Shown here piece by piece: positions 10,597 to 22,440 of a stretch of DNA of 64,000 nt. A program made the position numbers and the translations under genes. Source of the DNA: Caprella mutica. Taxonomy: Eukaryota > Arthropoda > Malacostraca > Amphipoda > Caprellidae. A model generated the notes under the pieces. It was not told the DNA's origin and made no database searches. It saw only the letters and a list, made by a program, of their open reading frames with translations. Positions within the stretch are counted from its first letter, which is position 1. The number at the start of each line of letters is the position of its first letter. The DNA lies in contig CANNZV010002509.1 in the NCBI GenBank assembly GCA_947561585.1, positions 31,513 through 95,512 of the forward strand. The letters are read 5' to 3'.

Positions 10597-13500
10597 TCCC
10601 CTAAGCATCACTTCATTGATTCAACTTTATATAAATTAGTATTACTCAATTAACTAAGTATATCTACAGAATGATCAGAAAGTAAAAATGTGTTTTGAAC
10701 TAAATTATATTCCAATATATATTATTTAGAAATGGATGTCACTTTCAGAGTTCTCTAAAAGTTATATGACAAATGTGTTGAAAGAAATTCAATGTAATAA
10801 AATCAGTTCATATTGAAGCACTCAACCTTATAAATAACTATGTCAATTTGTAAGAAAAAGAGTAACAATGAATTCAAATTAGATATAGGAAATTTAATTA
10901 AAATGCAATCAGTTGAGAAGGCAAATCAAAATTTACTAATTCATAGTCATAGAAACTTGTTCTAATCTTCTTCAAAAATAGATCCTACTTCAAATCTATA
11001 GCAAAATACAGTAGATTTAATACTATTATTCCATGAACGAGTAACTTTCATCCTTTCAAATTAACTAATTCAATGTACTTTATATTAAAATATAAAGACG
11101 CTTATTAAATTTATATTCTTTGCATTGTTACATGAGGAAATTATCCACTTTTCTGCATATGTTTTATTTAAAGTGAAAATTATTGATGATTGCAGGAATT
11201 GAGGAGAATAATAATCTTTCAAAATTAGGGAAAATAACGTCATAAAAGTTGGTCATGTATTTCTTAACGAAGTTCATCAGATTACAATGAAAAGGAAAAT
11301 CTATTGATCAGTTTCTGCCTCACAAGAAACATTACGTCTAAAGTTGATGAGTCAATTTTTTTATTAATTTGAAATCTCTGTCCCATATTTTCTTCTAAGC
11401 CATTATAAGTTGTTGATAAAAATAAACAAACTATCACATAACAACATTCACAATTTATGCTATTATAATTATGGTGCGCGCCATCCAGAAATTAGGATAT
11501 TCTATAATTTTTTGAACGGCTAAAAAATCTTCGGATTGTTAAGTGTGCTGGGTTTCAAAACACGACGAGGTTTACTTTTTGTATTTTTACTAATACGCAT
11601 TAGAAACTAGTATTGAAATACAAATTAGGAACTACTACACCGGCACTTTGCTACTTCATCGAAACACACCTAGTCTAATACGTACTGCTATCTAGGCAGC
11701 TAGTTTGAAACTAAAGCTAATACACTATTGTCATATTAGGGGAGAAAGGATAAAAAAAATCTATACACAAACAAAATGTAGCTATAGCTGCTATACGATA
11801 GAAAATTACTATTGTTAAATTTATACGAACTGGACAATACGAAAACTCGCAGAATAAAACAACATCGTCACCGTGAAACTCTGACCAATTAAAATAAAAT
11901 ATCATGAAGTATTGATAGAAATAGATTTATCTAACTTTTATTTCAATGGTTATTATAATTATAAAAAACATTCTAACGAGTTCCCGGTATCAAATATATT
12001 TATGTAATTTTCTATTGTTATCTATAGCTATATTGTAAATTTCAATTTAACAGATGGTATTTCAAAATACAGGAAAAGGTTATTTTTGTGATTTACAACA
12101 GAGCCAAGATAATTCCATGCCATGTCCTCTGAAGAAGACCCCGAGTTCATCGTGACTTCATGCTCATTTCTGTCATTTGTTGAACAAGAGTTTCAATCTG
12201 CAAAGTAAAAAACATTCAAAAATAGGATATAATTTCAGTAGCTATTCTAAATATCAGAATCAAAGAATTAAAACGAAAAAAATATATATATAAATATATA
12301 TTGTTCAGATACAGGCATACCCCGTTTTTATTACACCCACTCTGATAAAATCTGTAATAATTGCGAGACGAGGCATGTTTCGAAACTATTTCAGAAGGTT
12401 ATTATAGAAAACACGAGACCATTCTTTGTGATTTTTATTTCATAGTATTTACAACAATCGTCAATATATTATTCAGACGATGTGTTCAGAAAAAAAAGAC
12501 ATAACAACCCTAGTGATGTTCCCCGGGGAGCTGCGACAGTGGCAAGTTTATCATAATTGTAATTCGGTTTTATACCCAATGTTGATATCATGTGAAACAA
12601 CAACTAGATTTTTTAAGCTAATAAGATTCATTATTGAAGGAGAAGAATCAATTTCAGTGGCACCATCAGAAAGAAAGAACTAACTAATTTTTGACAATTA
12701 AAAATTACATTTTCATATTCGGATTTCTCAAAATTGTAGCTAGTAAATCCTCCAGGCTACCAATAAAAGTGTTTCGAAACAAATCAATTAATTATTGAAT
12801 GAGATCATGAAGAAATTAGTGGTACCAACAGAAAAGATTACAAGTTCATACAAAATTCTAATTTTTGACCATTAAATATTAAATTTAAAAAATTGTTATT
12901 TCTAGAAATGGTAGTGAATGCATTAAGTTACCAATTTAAAATTCTTTCAAACAAATCAATTAATTATTGAAGGAGAATTAGCAATTTCAGGGTCACCATC
13001 AGTAAACATTACAAGTCCGTACAAAAATCCTAATGTTTGCCCATAATTTACTAAATTTTCTAAATTCGGTTCTCTAGAAATATTGGTTAACTTATCAGAC
13101 TAACTATTGAAGTTTTTTCAAGCTAATTTATTCACTATTCAAGGAGAAGAAGTAATTTCAGTGTCAATATCAGATTATTTTAATAGTCATTACATAAATA
13201 TTTTATCAAATTTGACATGAAAAATTAATATTTTTTACAATTCTGTTTTCTAGAAAGTAGCTATAGAGAATAAGCCTAGGTGGCTATAATTTAATGTTTG
13301 TAGCAATTGAATCAGTTCACAATTGAAGGAGTCTTAGATTGCGCTCCTAGCAGTAGTAAGTTGAAGTAACATACATTTACACGAAACAATTATGCTCCAA
13401 TTTAATAGTTCATTTACATTTTCATAAATACAATCAATAGAATATTTGGTCACACAGGTTTGGCAGCAAAATGACAACAGTAAATTATCATATCTAAGAT

Positions 13501-14073
13501 ATCCTATCACTCTTTACCCAATCATGAAATTGTGAAAATCTTGACAATTCCACCCAATCTGGAGAAAATTACACAAAATCCATACAATTGTTGTCCTGAT
13601 CCTTAATCCCTCTTCCCAATCTCGAAAAATTACTAAATGATTTTTCGGGGTTGGGGAAATTAAATGTTTACAGTACTACAATTATATATTCCCTATTTCA
13701 TGTAGGGATGTGAACTAAGAATAGATTATAATTCCCTCTTCCTATTTTAGGGTTATTTTTTAAATTGATTTAAATATTAGCCAACAAGAAAATTGTATGA
13801 TTGTAGAAAATAGTGGACTCCTTGGTTGCTGCATTATGTAGGATGAAGAACTCAACAAGAAGTAGTTTGAATTTTCCCAAGCTTTCAGAAATCTTCGTGA
13901 TATCCGTCTTCAGGGGTAACATTTATTGAAAAACAAGCGACTTATAATCTACCTACTCGTAATCATGATACATATCCTAATTTATAATTTTTTTTAACAT
14001 TTCAATTTTAAATTTTGACAATCTTATTAACTATAGGGACTATTTACTAGGGAACTTCATATGCTCTATTTAA
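10597..14073. repeat. Repeat A (interspersed repeat, main part)
   Basis: This interval is the reverse complement of repeat C (51653-54172), and its last 500 bp are also the reverse complement of repeat B (34381-34900). Shared landmarks include TCAATTAATTATTGAAGGAG blocks recurring at 12775-13170, CCCAATCTCGAAAAATTACT facing TGATTTTTCGGGGTTGGG near 13620, and CCTGAAGACGGATATCAC read on the other strand. Relative to C, this copy has about 1.45 kb extra (about 11000-12465). It continues past the piggyBac element and the solo LTR to 18465. The class is not recognised and there is no coding region. Confidence 0.75.
12147..12197 (-). CDS. Possible terminal exon, unknown gene
   Basis: On the minus strand a good acceptor (pyrimidine tract then TTTGCAG, ending at 12198) is followed by an open 16-codon stretch, IETLVQQMTEMSMKSR, and a TGA stop. 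It lies in the 1.45-kb part of repeat A that repeat C lacks. It might be the last exon of a host or element gene. No upstream exon was identified, so chance is a real alternative. Confidence 0.2.
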   Translation of the reverse strand: METLVQQMTEMSMKSR

Positions 14074-14087
14074 CCCTTTCGAGACTG
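14074..14087 (+). repeat. piggyBac left terminal inverted repeat
   Basis: CCCTTTCGAGACTG, directly after the TTAA duplication at 14070-14073, and followed by GACGGGAA and TTCCCG subterminal motifs. Confidence 0.95.
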
Positions 14088-15172
14088 ACGGGAACCGCAA
14101 TTCCCGGATGTGTTTTTTCCACATAGCAAGCAATGTACTTGTCCTAGAGTTCGCATATTACTGTCGGGAGGTAGAGTACCCATTTCTGCATCTTTTGAGT
14201 AGCGAATCTGGCAACTACGTGCAATAGTTTCGCGGTTACAAGCAGTTCGCTACAGGCTGTCGATGGAAGAGGTGGGTGTGTTTTCTCTCTAGTTCATTAT
14301 TAAAAATAGTCTTTGTTATCAATAAAAAAAGTTTTGTATTGTGATTGATTGCTTTAGTACTACTATTACCCTAGTTAGTGAACTAAAGTTTGATGAATTT
14401 ATCGTACACATATAGTTTTTACATGTCTTTTTACCTATAGGATAGAGAATTCCCGTCAGTAGAGATGGGAACTGAAACTCCCGTCAGTATTTGACTACAC
14501 ATTAGGGAAAATTTTATTTGCAGGAATGTATTGATTGAATATCCTATAAAAACCGTTCCAGAAATATATAATTATAGTTTTATATCATAAATTACACGTT
14601 AGATTTATATTTTAGAAATATTGACATAATAAAATAGGTAGCTACTATTTTCTTTTGGTTGTTATTGCATATGGGACTGTTTTGTTCACTTTTCTATTGT
14701 CACAATTGAACATTATATTATCTGTCATCATTTGAATCGAAGAATGATTACTACTGATTAGTTTACTAATTCACATTTTTTCATTAGTATGGCATCTGCA
14801 CCAAAAGCATATATCTCATTTTTTGAGAATGAACATTGTCATAAGTCTGCTATTTGTATTACAGGATAATATTTTATGCCATTATTGATTCTGTCTATAT
14901 AAAAATAATTTTACTGAATGAAGAATGCGCATAGTTCAGTTATTTTATTCTCCGATTCAAATTATTGGTGTTTACTCTGGTATTAGTTGAAAGAATATAT
15001 AAATAACTTACATTGTGAATTATATTTCATTATTTAGTTGCGGTACATGCACAAATATATATATAATAGCTAATTGTAAATTGTAAAAAAAATTGTGCAC
15101 CAAATTTCTAGATAGATATAATTCAACCATATCTAAATATTACAGAGATACTTTCCTCTTCACAGGTAAAAA

Positions 15173-16879
15173 ATGACACAAATTACGTTGACGGACAAAC
15201 AAATTGCCGATTTATTAGTGGAACCCCTTCCTTCAGATTATGATACTGACACTGATATTGAAGCGGAGGAGGAAGAATTTGACGAAACCCCTACGGTCAC
15301 AGTGTCGGATAAATTGATGGAAGATGGACAATGTATCGAGTTGGATGAGAGCTGTGTCATCACTGTGCATGAGAATGAGGCAAATGAACAAGCTGATGTG
15401 AATGAGAAAAAAGCAACATCTAAACGTAAATGGAGGAAGAAGGAAGAAAAAGAGGCGGATACTGATTTTCCCAGGGATTCCGTTAGAGATTCACATGTAA
15501 TATTCAATCCACTGGAAGCCTTCAAACTCTTTTTTGATGACGCAATGTTGAATCATATATGTTATCAAACCAACTTGTACAGTGTACAGAAAAATAAACC
15601 ACTCAACCTTACAAAAGAAGAGTTGATGGTTTTCTTAGGTATCAACATTGTAATGGGATACAATCGTTTGAATACCATAAGCAGTTATTGGGCATCTGGC
15701 AATGACTTGGGTAATGCTGCTGTTGCACAATCAATGTCTCGTGATCGATTTTTCACAATTTTGAGATACTTGCATCTGAACGATAACTCAAAGATTCCAA
15801 CCGAGAAGAGAGATAAAATCTTCAAACTCCGCCCTCTGATTGAAGATCTAAATGAAAAATTCTTCAATGTGCACCAACCAGATGAATACTTGGCAATTGA
15901 TGAGTCAATGATTAAATTCAAAGGTCGAAGTTCACTAAAGCAGTACAATCCTATGAAACCTATCAAAAGAGGATTCAAGCTTTGGTGTCTAGCTAGTGGT
16001 TCAGGATATGTTCATAGATTTGAATTGTACACAGGTAAGAATGAAGAACAGAAACATAAAGAATTAGGGCTTGGAGGCAGCATCGTTATGAATTTTGCAG
16101 AACTCTTACAGAAAAAGAATCATAAAATCTTTTTTGATAACTTTTTCTCTTCAATTCCACTGTTGAAAGCCCTAAAAGTGAGAAAAGTGTTGGGATGTGG
16201 CACCATCAGGCCTTCGAGAAAAGATTTCCCTGTTTTGGAGCATGAGAAGAAACTAAACAGAGGGGACTTTGACTTTAGAAGCCTCCCAAATGGTATAACA
16301 GTTTTCAGGTGGAAGGATTCGAAAGCAGTGAACTTCATCTCAAATTATCATGGCGTAGATAAGACAACTGTCACAAGGAAGCAGCAGGATGGCAGGAAGA
16401 TTGAAATTCCTTGCCCTTCTGTAGTCAAAGATTATAATAATCATATGGGGGGAGTAGATACTCATGATCAGCTCCGCCAACTCAATGGCATCCACCGTAA
16501 GAATATCAAATGGTGGCATAGACTGTTTTTCGGCTTGGTTGATATGTCTATAGTGAATGCTTACATAATCTATAAAGAAGCTGAAAATCTCCCGCTAACT
16601 CAATTCAACTTCAGAAGAGAACTTGCAAAGGGTCTTTTGACTTTCTCTCAAAAAGAAACTCCATGGAAAAAAAGGAGGAAGACCAATTATTCCATTCCAA
16701 CTTCCGTTAGGTTAACAAATGTTGGAATCCACATGCCTGTATTTGGTACAACTAAATCACGTTGCGAAGTGTGTTCGAAAAGAGGGGTTGAATCAAGACC
16801 CATTTCAAAATGTGACCATTGTGGTGTGAACTTGTGTTGCAACAAGAATAAGAACTGCTTCAAAGAATTCCACTCTTAG
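15173..16879 (+). CDS. piggyBac transposase, intact 568-residue ORF
   Basis: Encodes the DDE-type integrase that cuts and pastes the surrounding element at TTAA sites. The N-terminal 100 residues are acidic, then a basic patch (KRKWRKK, about 84-90). The DDE_Tnp_1_7 domain runs from about 110 to 470. The catalytic acids are visible as D243 (AIDES), D322 (FFDNFF) and D429 (GGVDTHDQ), with the additional D432. The C-terminal cysteine-rich domain (CEVCSKRG...CDHCG...CCNK...CF, about 531-564) is the zinc-binding end-recognition region. The length fits the family (about 560-600). The start chosen is the first ATG after an acceptor-like CTCTTCACAG at 15157-15166, so a 5'-UTR intron is possible. No stop or frameshift interrupts the frame, and all key residues are present. 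With intact ends it could be autonomous or only recently silenced. Confidence 0.95.
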   Translation: MTQITLTDKQIADLLVEPLPSDYDTDTDIEAEEEEFDETPTVTVSDKLMEDGQCIELDESCVITVHENEANEQADVNEKKATSKRKWRKKEEKEADTDFPRDSVRDSHVIFNPLEAFKLFFDDAMLNHICYQTNLYSVQKNKPLNLTKEELMVFLGINIVMGYNRLNTISSYWASGNDLGNAAVAQSMSRDRFFTILRYLHLNDNSKIPTEKRDKIFKLRPLIEDLNEKFFNVHQPDEYLAIDESMIKFKGRSSLKQYNPMKPIKRGFKLWCLASGSGYVHRFELYTGKNEEQKHKELGLGGSIVMNFAELLQKKNHKIFFDNFFSSIPLLKALKVRKVLGCGTIRPSRKDFPVLEHEKKLNRGDFDFRSLPNGITVFRWKDSKAVNFISNYHGVDKTTVTRKQQDGRKIEIPCPSVVKDYNNHMGGVDTHDQLRQLNGIHRKNIKWWHRLFFGLVDMSIVNAYIIYKEAENLPLTQFNFRRELAKGLLTFSQKETPWKKRRKTNYSIPTSVRLTNVGIHMPVFGTTKSRCEVCSKRGVESRPISKCDHCGVNLCCNKNKNCFKEFHS

Positions 16880-17577
16880 TTGATTCCTACTGTTGCATAA
16901 TATAATCTGGATATTCTATAGTTTTGTTGGTCATTTATTATTTTTCTGTGATATCAAAATTGTGATGTAATAATAATTTCACAATCAAAGATATATAATA
17001 AGTTTAGAGATATATTTGATATTGCATTATGATAAATTATCTTCTGTGATATATTCTACATATAAGAGTCATTATTTTTCTAAGGAATTCACACCTGAAA
17101 GGATATAGTTAGCCTAAGAACAAACATATGGAAATATATATATTTAGTTATATTTTATTATAAGATTGGAAAGGAATAAGGTTATATGATGAATACATGA
17201 GGACCTATAATACCTTTGTTTCATGCCTAATTGATGCACTACTAGTAATATAATTAGGGTGTTCTTCATTATATATTATTTCATACACTTTATAATGCCT
17301 ATTTTATTTACCTGTTTGATTACAAAACTATTTTAATAATATGTTATATGTCTATCCACATGTGGATAGCAGAGCTAGTCTATATTCGTTATAAGATCAG
17401 CACAAGTTAGTATGAAAAATGTGGTTACTGAGATCCTGACGGGAACTAGAGTGCCCGAACTCAAAAAAACCATATCAAATAATTTTTACCAAAATATTAA
17501 CACATATATGTGATAATTGAGTCTTAAACAGTACAAAACCACCAAAAAATCTTATTTTTTTAGCATAAATATACACG

Positions 17578-17591
17578 CAGTTTCGAAAGGG
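17578..17591 (-). repeat. piggyBac right terminal inverted repeat
   Basis: CAGTTTCGAAAGGG, the reverse complement of the left end with one change, followed by TTAA at 17592-17595. Confidence 0.95.
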
Positions 17592-18465
17592 TTAAAGTGT
17601 TATTCTATCCATGTGTAGCGGCAGAATCAAACAATAGACTTGTTCAAGTTTTTCACCACGTGCCTGAAAAGCAAGGCACGCAGTCAAAATCTTGCTTAAA
17701 ATACATATGTAAGAAAATTCAGAAAAAAGTACAAAGCTAAACTACCTTTCAAAATCCTGAAATTTAAGCAAGACTAATTTAAAATGTAGAAAAGGAGCAT
17801 GAAATGCCGTCACAGAATTCATAAGATGTAAAAATCAAAAACAAGCTAATTGTATAATAAATCTCAATAACTACTATAGAACAAAATTGACTAGAAATGA
17901 AGTATTTGGCGAGTAGTGTGCCACTATCTACAACTTGGAAGTAAACAAAATTTTATAAATTCCCTACCAGTAAGATAGGCAAACAAAGCCATAAGATTAA
18001 AATATAGGCAAATGACAAGAATACTCAATTGGAGGTATTTCAGCTATAGCCAGTTAATATCACAGCCTAATCAACTTTATTAGCATTGAATCTTAAAACT
18101 TTAAAAACTAAATTAAAACACAGGAGCACAAACTTACTAGATGTGGTTTGAAGATACACAAGATGAGAAAAGGTAATTAATAATAAATAAACATTGCGGG
18201 CTTACGGTTACTATGCCGCTATTATTGAAAAAGAATGAAAATCTTTAGGGGAAGTACAGGCTTACGTTTACTTTGCCGCCATTAGAACAATAATGATTTG
18301 AAGGAATGCATGGCACGTTCTAGGGAACTGATATCAAATTAGTTTAGCAAGTGAACATGAAAAATTGGTTATAATAAAGATGAATTAAATTTCCTATATA
18401 ATAGCTATGGCATAAGACGGCACACCATGCGTATAGTACGATTCTAATTTTCTCCTATTCAAAAA
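17592..18465. repeat. Repeat A, right end, split by a solo LTR
   Basis: The flank after piggyBac (17592-17613) and 18425-18465 together are the reverse complement of 34333-34384 in repeat B. Homology between A and B stops at CTCCTATT (about 18464), which gives the edge of the repeat. Confidence 0.8.
17614..18424. mobile_element. Solo LTR, 811 bp
   Basis: The block starts TGTAGCGGCAGAATC and ends AAGACGGCACA, fitting the TG...CA ends of LTRs. It is flanked by the 5-bp duplication CCATG (17609-17613 and 18425-18429). Repeat B shows the unfilled site, CTATCCATGCG, on the minus strand near 34362-34372. There is no internal domain and no second LTR, so recombination between LTRs has removed the rest. 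TTACG(G/T)TTACT(A/T)TGCCGC motifs recur inside (18203, 18263). Transcription orientation is not determined. Confidence 0.85.
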
Positions 18466-20484
18466 TATCTATTGCCATGTTTCAAAAGAATTCAAATAAC
18501 TATTCCTTTTATCAAAATATTGCCGCTCAGGAAAAAAGTGATTAAGCACAAAAAGGAAGGCACAATTTTAAATTTAACACGAGTCTGTAAGAACCCTAGA
18601 GAACAGTACCGCCGAAAGACAAAATCAATTTTGTTCAGCAACTCCTTTAAGAAAATAGAAATGTTTTGTTAGGAGAAGTGGATTAAATGTCTCAAAATCT
18701 TCAATCGAATTTCTAAACATGACCTAAAATGCCCTCTCTAAAAATAAAAAGTCAGACATCAACTTCTTGAAAGAGATTTTTCACGCCGTACAAAATTCGT
18801 GAACTGGGTCTTGCATAGATATGCTCGTTTGTAGAAATTATGAAAAATGAAGCTATTTTATATAAGGAGTTGTTCTTTTAATGCTTTAAAAACCGGAAAA
18901 TATCTGTTATATTAGTGGGGTTGATGTCTAATAAAGATATATTTTATGTTTGAACTTACTTCATTGTCCGCTTTCTGACCATTTACACAAAGCTATTTTC
19001 ACAACTATATAGTTTCAAATGAATATTGACATATAATATCAGTTATTTTCAAACTTATCAAATAATTCAAACAAGTGTTAATTTGTAAACAACCACATAA
19101 CCCGTAGGGTAAATATTTGCTTCCTATATTTTATAGTTGAATATATATGTAGCGCGCAATTTAACGAATTGCGCAATCATAAGAGCGCGTTGTAAACACT
19201 GGAACAAGAAAAGTGCCTGAGAGGCTTGTTCCAGTTGGAATATAGATGTATACTATAAAAAACTTGACTTGAGATGCTGAATATCATGACTTTTTATGTC
19301 TAAAACGTATTTATGTGAAATCAATGAAACTAGTGTAACATGTTTTGTTTTTATATAGTGTTATAACAATTAGCTACCCTGTAGAAATCGGGAGCCTTGG
19401 TGAAATACATGCGCTGTTGCGTCACATTTCAATTTACAGAAAAAAATAGATAATATTCCTAGAAGTGATGATACTAGTGTGACGCAACAGCGATAGTACT
19501 TCACCGGGGTTCCAGAGGCCCACTTTATCCAGAATGATATAAATCTAAATATTTCAAAACATGTCACATTATTTTATTTATACGGTACAATAATACGCCA
19601 TAGACAATGAAAGTCACGGAGTTTCAGCAACTCAGATCAATTAGTTATTAAATTATACATCAATATTTAAAATCAAATCAAGCCTCTTATGCACTCTGGG
19701 CATTCTAGGGTTAAAAACGCAACGAGAAAGTGATTTAGTGTTTTCGAGTAGAAAGATGTTTATCATGAAGATGTTTAAAAAAGTGGAATAAACAATGAAT
19801 TTAATGACCAACTATCGTATGTTGGACCTACCTACTAGCTACATGTCATATGATATCTGCTTTCAATTTTTTATTACATAATATCTTTTAAAACAATCAC
19901 TTGCTACCTGTCTAATTACATTCTTCAATATAAAAAAATCATATAAATTAATAGAATATCATCAATGGATCTTATAAAGATAGTACGTGTAGTTTAGCCA
20001 GATTTCAGCCTTGATTCTTGTGTTGAATTGTCATATTGCTATTCGAAAGATTGAAACCAAAAAAAAATACCGTCAACGCTAAATTTTAACTTTAACACCA
20101 CTCATGATAATATCAAAGAGATTACCTGATTGTAGTGGAAGAGACAACCACTAACTCTAGCCTCTTCTTATACATCGGTAGCCGCTCTCGGCATTGCCCT
20201 CTCGTAGTCTGTGATTATTACGATGAGGCGACATTGTGTGTGGCCTTTAATGAAGAGGAGGGCCTCTCTGTAGGCTGTAGTAGTCCTCCTCTTCATCAAT
20301 ACATACGCGATGGGGAAAGACTGTAAATAGAAATCATATTAATTGAATGCCTCAATATCTATCCATCTATACTCTATAAAGAGCCGTATTCGTAAGTAAG
20401 TCCTTGTGTCACGCTTTCGTTAAAAAATGGACATTATAAGGAAATCTAATAATTTGTGGGATAACATAATGGCCACGGGTAAAA
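18466..20484 (+). repeat. MULE left terminal inverted repeat arm
   Basis: It mirrors the right arm through to GGGATAACATAATGGCCACGG (20458-20478). It therefore includes a copy of the transposase gene's first coding stretch (20428-20481), reading MDIIRKSNNLWDNIMATG, which leads nowhere here. An internal stem of about 33 bp (19393-19425 with 19478-19510, core CGCTGTTGCGTCACA) lies in the arm and is repeated in the mate. ACCGG at 18892-18896 is the unfilled target of the LTR element in the other arm. Confidence 0.85.
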
Positions 20485-21497
20485 CTAATACGAAAAGTTA
20501 AAATAAATCATAAATTGATTGAGACTTATCTCCTCTTAATGAAGCACCCCAGGATTTCCGTCTCGTAGATTATGCAACCCATAGCAAACTGTGGTGCTTA
20601 ATCTACAGGAGGCCCCGATTTTTCATGTGTAGTTAATTTAAAATGATATATATTTCTCTCCGCCTACGAATCTTAATCAATTTAAAGTGGATTTCTTGAA
20701 AGCTCAGTCGGACATGAACACTAGATCAAATAAAAGTAAAACAATCGGAAAACGGGCGCAAAATTGTATGGAGAAAAATGGATGACTTTTCGAATAAATG
20801 AGGAGGATAGTGGTTATTTTTTGGTCTACCATGTTTTACATTTGATCTTCATGAAATGCAATAATTATTGTTTATTTATTATGATCAAGTAAATAGGGTA
20901 ATCAAACCTATTTTTAATATCCTTTGTTAACAATTATATATCTTCCTCAAGAACGACTTATTATAATAAGAAAAATTAAGAAAACTATTAAGAATATAAA
21001 AACAAACGGAGAAAAATACCTGAATTAGCCAAATATAAATCAAACTCTACTAATACACGGCGGCTCTTGTTCAAGTTATGGCGATTGTTTATTTAGTACC
21101 CGCTTTTTTTTTTTTTTTGACTGATATTGTACATTTATTGAATTACCAATGAATGAGCAACAGGTACTGCACAGTTACATATAAACTAAATTCAATGAAG
21201 AACCTCACACAGCTTTAAATATCTATTCAAAAAATAATTATCCCTTTACTTGACTCTATGTAATTAGTATCCGTGTACTAGCTAACATGTTTCACGTACG
21301 CTAATATATTGGAGAAATTACTTTCATCAAATATTATTTTCTATAATTAATAATTCGAAAACGTAAAGTATTCAAATGTATAATAAATCGAAAATTATTT
21401 AATAAAAAGTTACGTTTAATGTTTTAATTTTTTTTTCACAAAGTGGTATTTTCATTAGCTAGCTGACGATGATTACAACTGATTACTATATTCTTAC
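20485..21497. other. MULE interior without recognisable exons
   Basis: The rest of the transposase catalytic domain should lie here in a complete element, but I find no matching frames on the minus strand. AT-rich sequence with a T run at 21109-21119 and a GAGGCCCC/CACCCC-containing patch near 20545-20620. The element is therefore probably a deletion derivative. Confidence 0.5.
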
Positions 21498-21693
21498 CAT
21501 GTCCTGCACAATGATGTGGACCGTCAGCAGTTGACTGAACATAGATGGCACAGTCTTGAAGGTACCATCCATGTGCAGTTCGCTCGAGGCCACACTTGCC
21601 AGTGTAGGCGAAATAAAAATGAAATTATTACCCGATTCACTCAAATTTTGCCGGACATGTAAGAAAATTTCTTCTCTGATAGTAGTTGAGAAT
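21498..21693 (-). pseudogene. MULE transposase exon 3, copy 1
   Basis: Between an AAG acceptor and a GTAAG donor (minus strand) the exon encodes a segment with IFLHVRQNL, NNFIFISPTLASVASSELHM and DGTFKTVPSMFSQLLTVH. The DGTFKTVP motif carries the first catalytic Asp of MULE transposases. The homologous exon at 42032-42227 has the same layout. The exon itself is open, but later catalytic exons are missing, so no functional enzyme can be made from this copy. Confidence 0.75.
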
Positions 21694-22008
21694 CTTAAGA
21701 AAATCGTAGAAAATTATAATTATATATGTAGAAATTATAATAGGATGATATACTTGATTCATAATTCTGTTCGACAATTAAATAATATAAAAAAAAAATG
21801 AATAACTGACTTCAACTCAGAACAAACACAAAACAATATATTGTTCATGGATTCATGAATCAAGTTATTAATATAAATTCAATATCCTTTTATCAGCAGA
21901 ATAGGATGATGGTTGAAGTACGATAGAAATCTTAGATACTTAACAAACTATTACTTCCTAACCATACTGTTCATATTATTCATATTGAAATATAAGTTTA
22001 AAACCAAC

Positions 22009-22134
22009 CTGTTTGCATCACTAAGTACATTCTCCAGTTGATCCGTACTAGAGAGAGGTGCTGGCATCAGCCTCCTCCTTTTCTTTCTCATGCACATTTC
22101 GATTTCTGAATATGCTCCTGTGCCGAGTGGGAAC
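22009..22134 (-). pseudogene. MULE transposase exon 2, copy 1
   Basis: The minus-strand exon encodes FPLGTGAYSEIEMCMRKKRRR and LMPAPLSSTDQLENVLSDAN, matching exon 2 of the second copy (42564-42689) residue by residue across the basic stretch. The splice acceptor AAG is conserved; the donor reads GTTGGT rather than GTAGGT. Confidence 0.7.
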
Positions 22135-22254
22135 CTTCAAAAGTACTTTAGAATTTATAACAGGGCACTTCAATTACTACATATAGCAATGAAAATTTCA
22201 TACTCAAAGTATGAGAAAAAAAAAATGGTAAAATGAATGGAAATATAGGTACCT

Positions 22255-22440
22255 TTCAGCCTCTTCGTCGAAAATATCTTCAATCTATGTGACGAAGAAG
22301 AGGCTCTCTTTTTGCACCGATCATACAGTAGCAGCTTGTCTTTCATCGCATGGTATGGTAGGTGATTGTGTTCACCTTTTGTGATATCCGTGGCCATTAT
22401 ATTATCCCACAAATTATTAGATTTCCTTATAATGTACATT
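22255..22440 (-). pseudogene. MULE transposase exon 1, truncated FLYWCH end, copy 1
   Basis: Starts at an ATG within the right inverted arm and encodes ...NNLWDNIMATDITKGEHNHL and a basic tail CKKRASSSSHRLK. Compared with the full FLYWCH domain at 48569-48897, only the final His-x-His part (GEHNHLPYH) of the zinc finger remains. The Cys residues are gone, so the DNA-binding finger cannot fold. A +1 shift follows SHRLK before the splice site. Confidence 0.65.

Larger units (their letters stand above)
14074..17591 (+). mobile_element. Complete piggyBac element
   Basis: The 3518-bp element is bounded by TTAA on both sides (14070-14073, 17592-17595), the target duplication specific to piggyBac. 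The terminal inverted repeat is CCCTTTCGAGACTG at the left and CAGTTTCGAAAGGG at the right (13 of 14 match). GACGGGAA / TTCCCGTC motifs recur as subterminal repeats near 14088, 14450, 14490 and 17440. The target before insertion is preserved in repeat B: reading 34365-34400 on the minus strand joins the two flanks across a single TTAA (34381-34384). Only one gene is inside, an intact transposase. Confidence 0.97.

Noticed and set aside
15238..16338. Minus-strand open frames opposite the piggyBac gene
   Set aside because: They are antisense shadows of the transposase coding sequence, low-complexity Ser/Phe-rich and without motifs.
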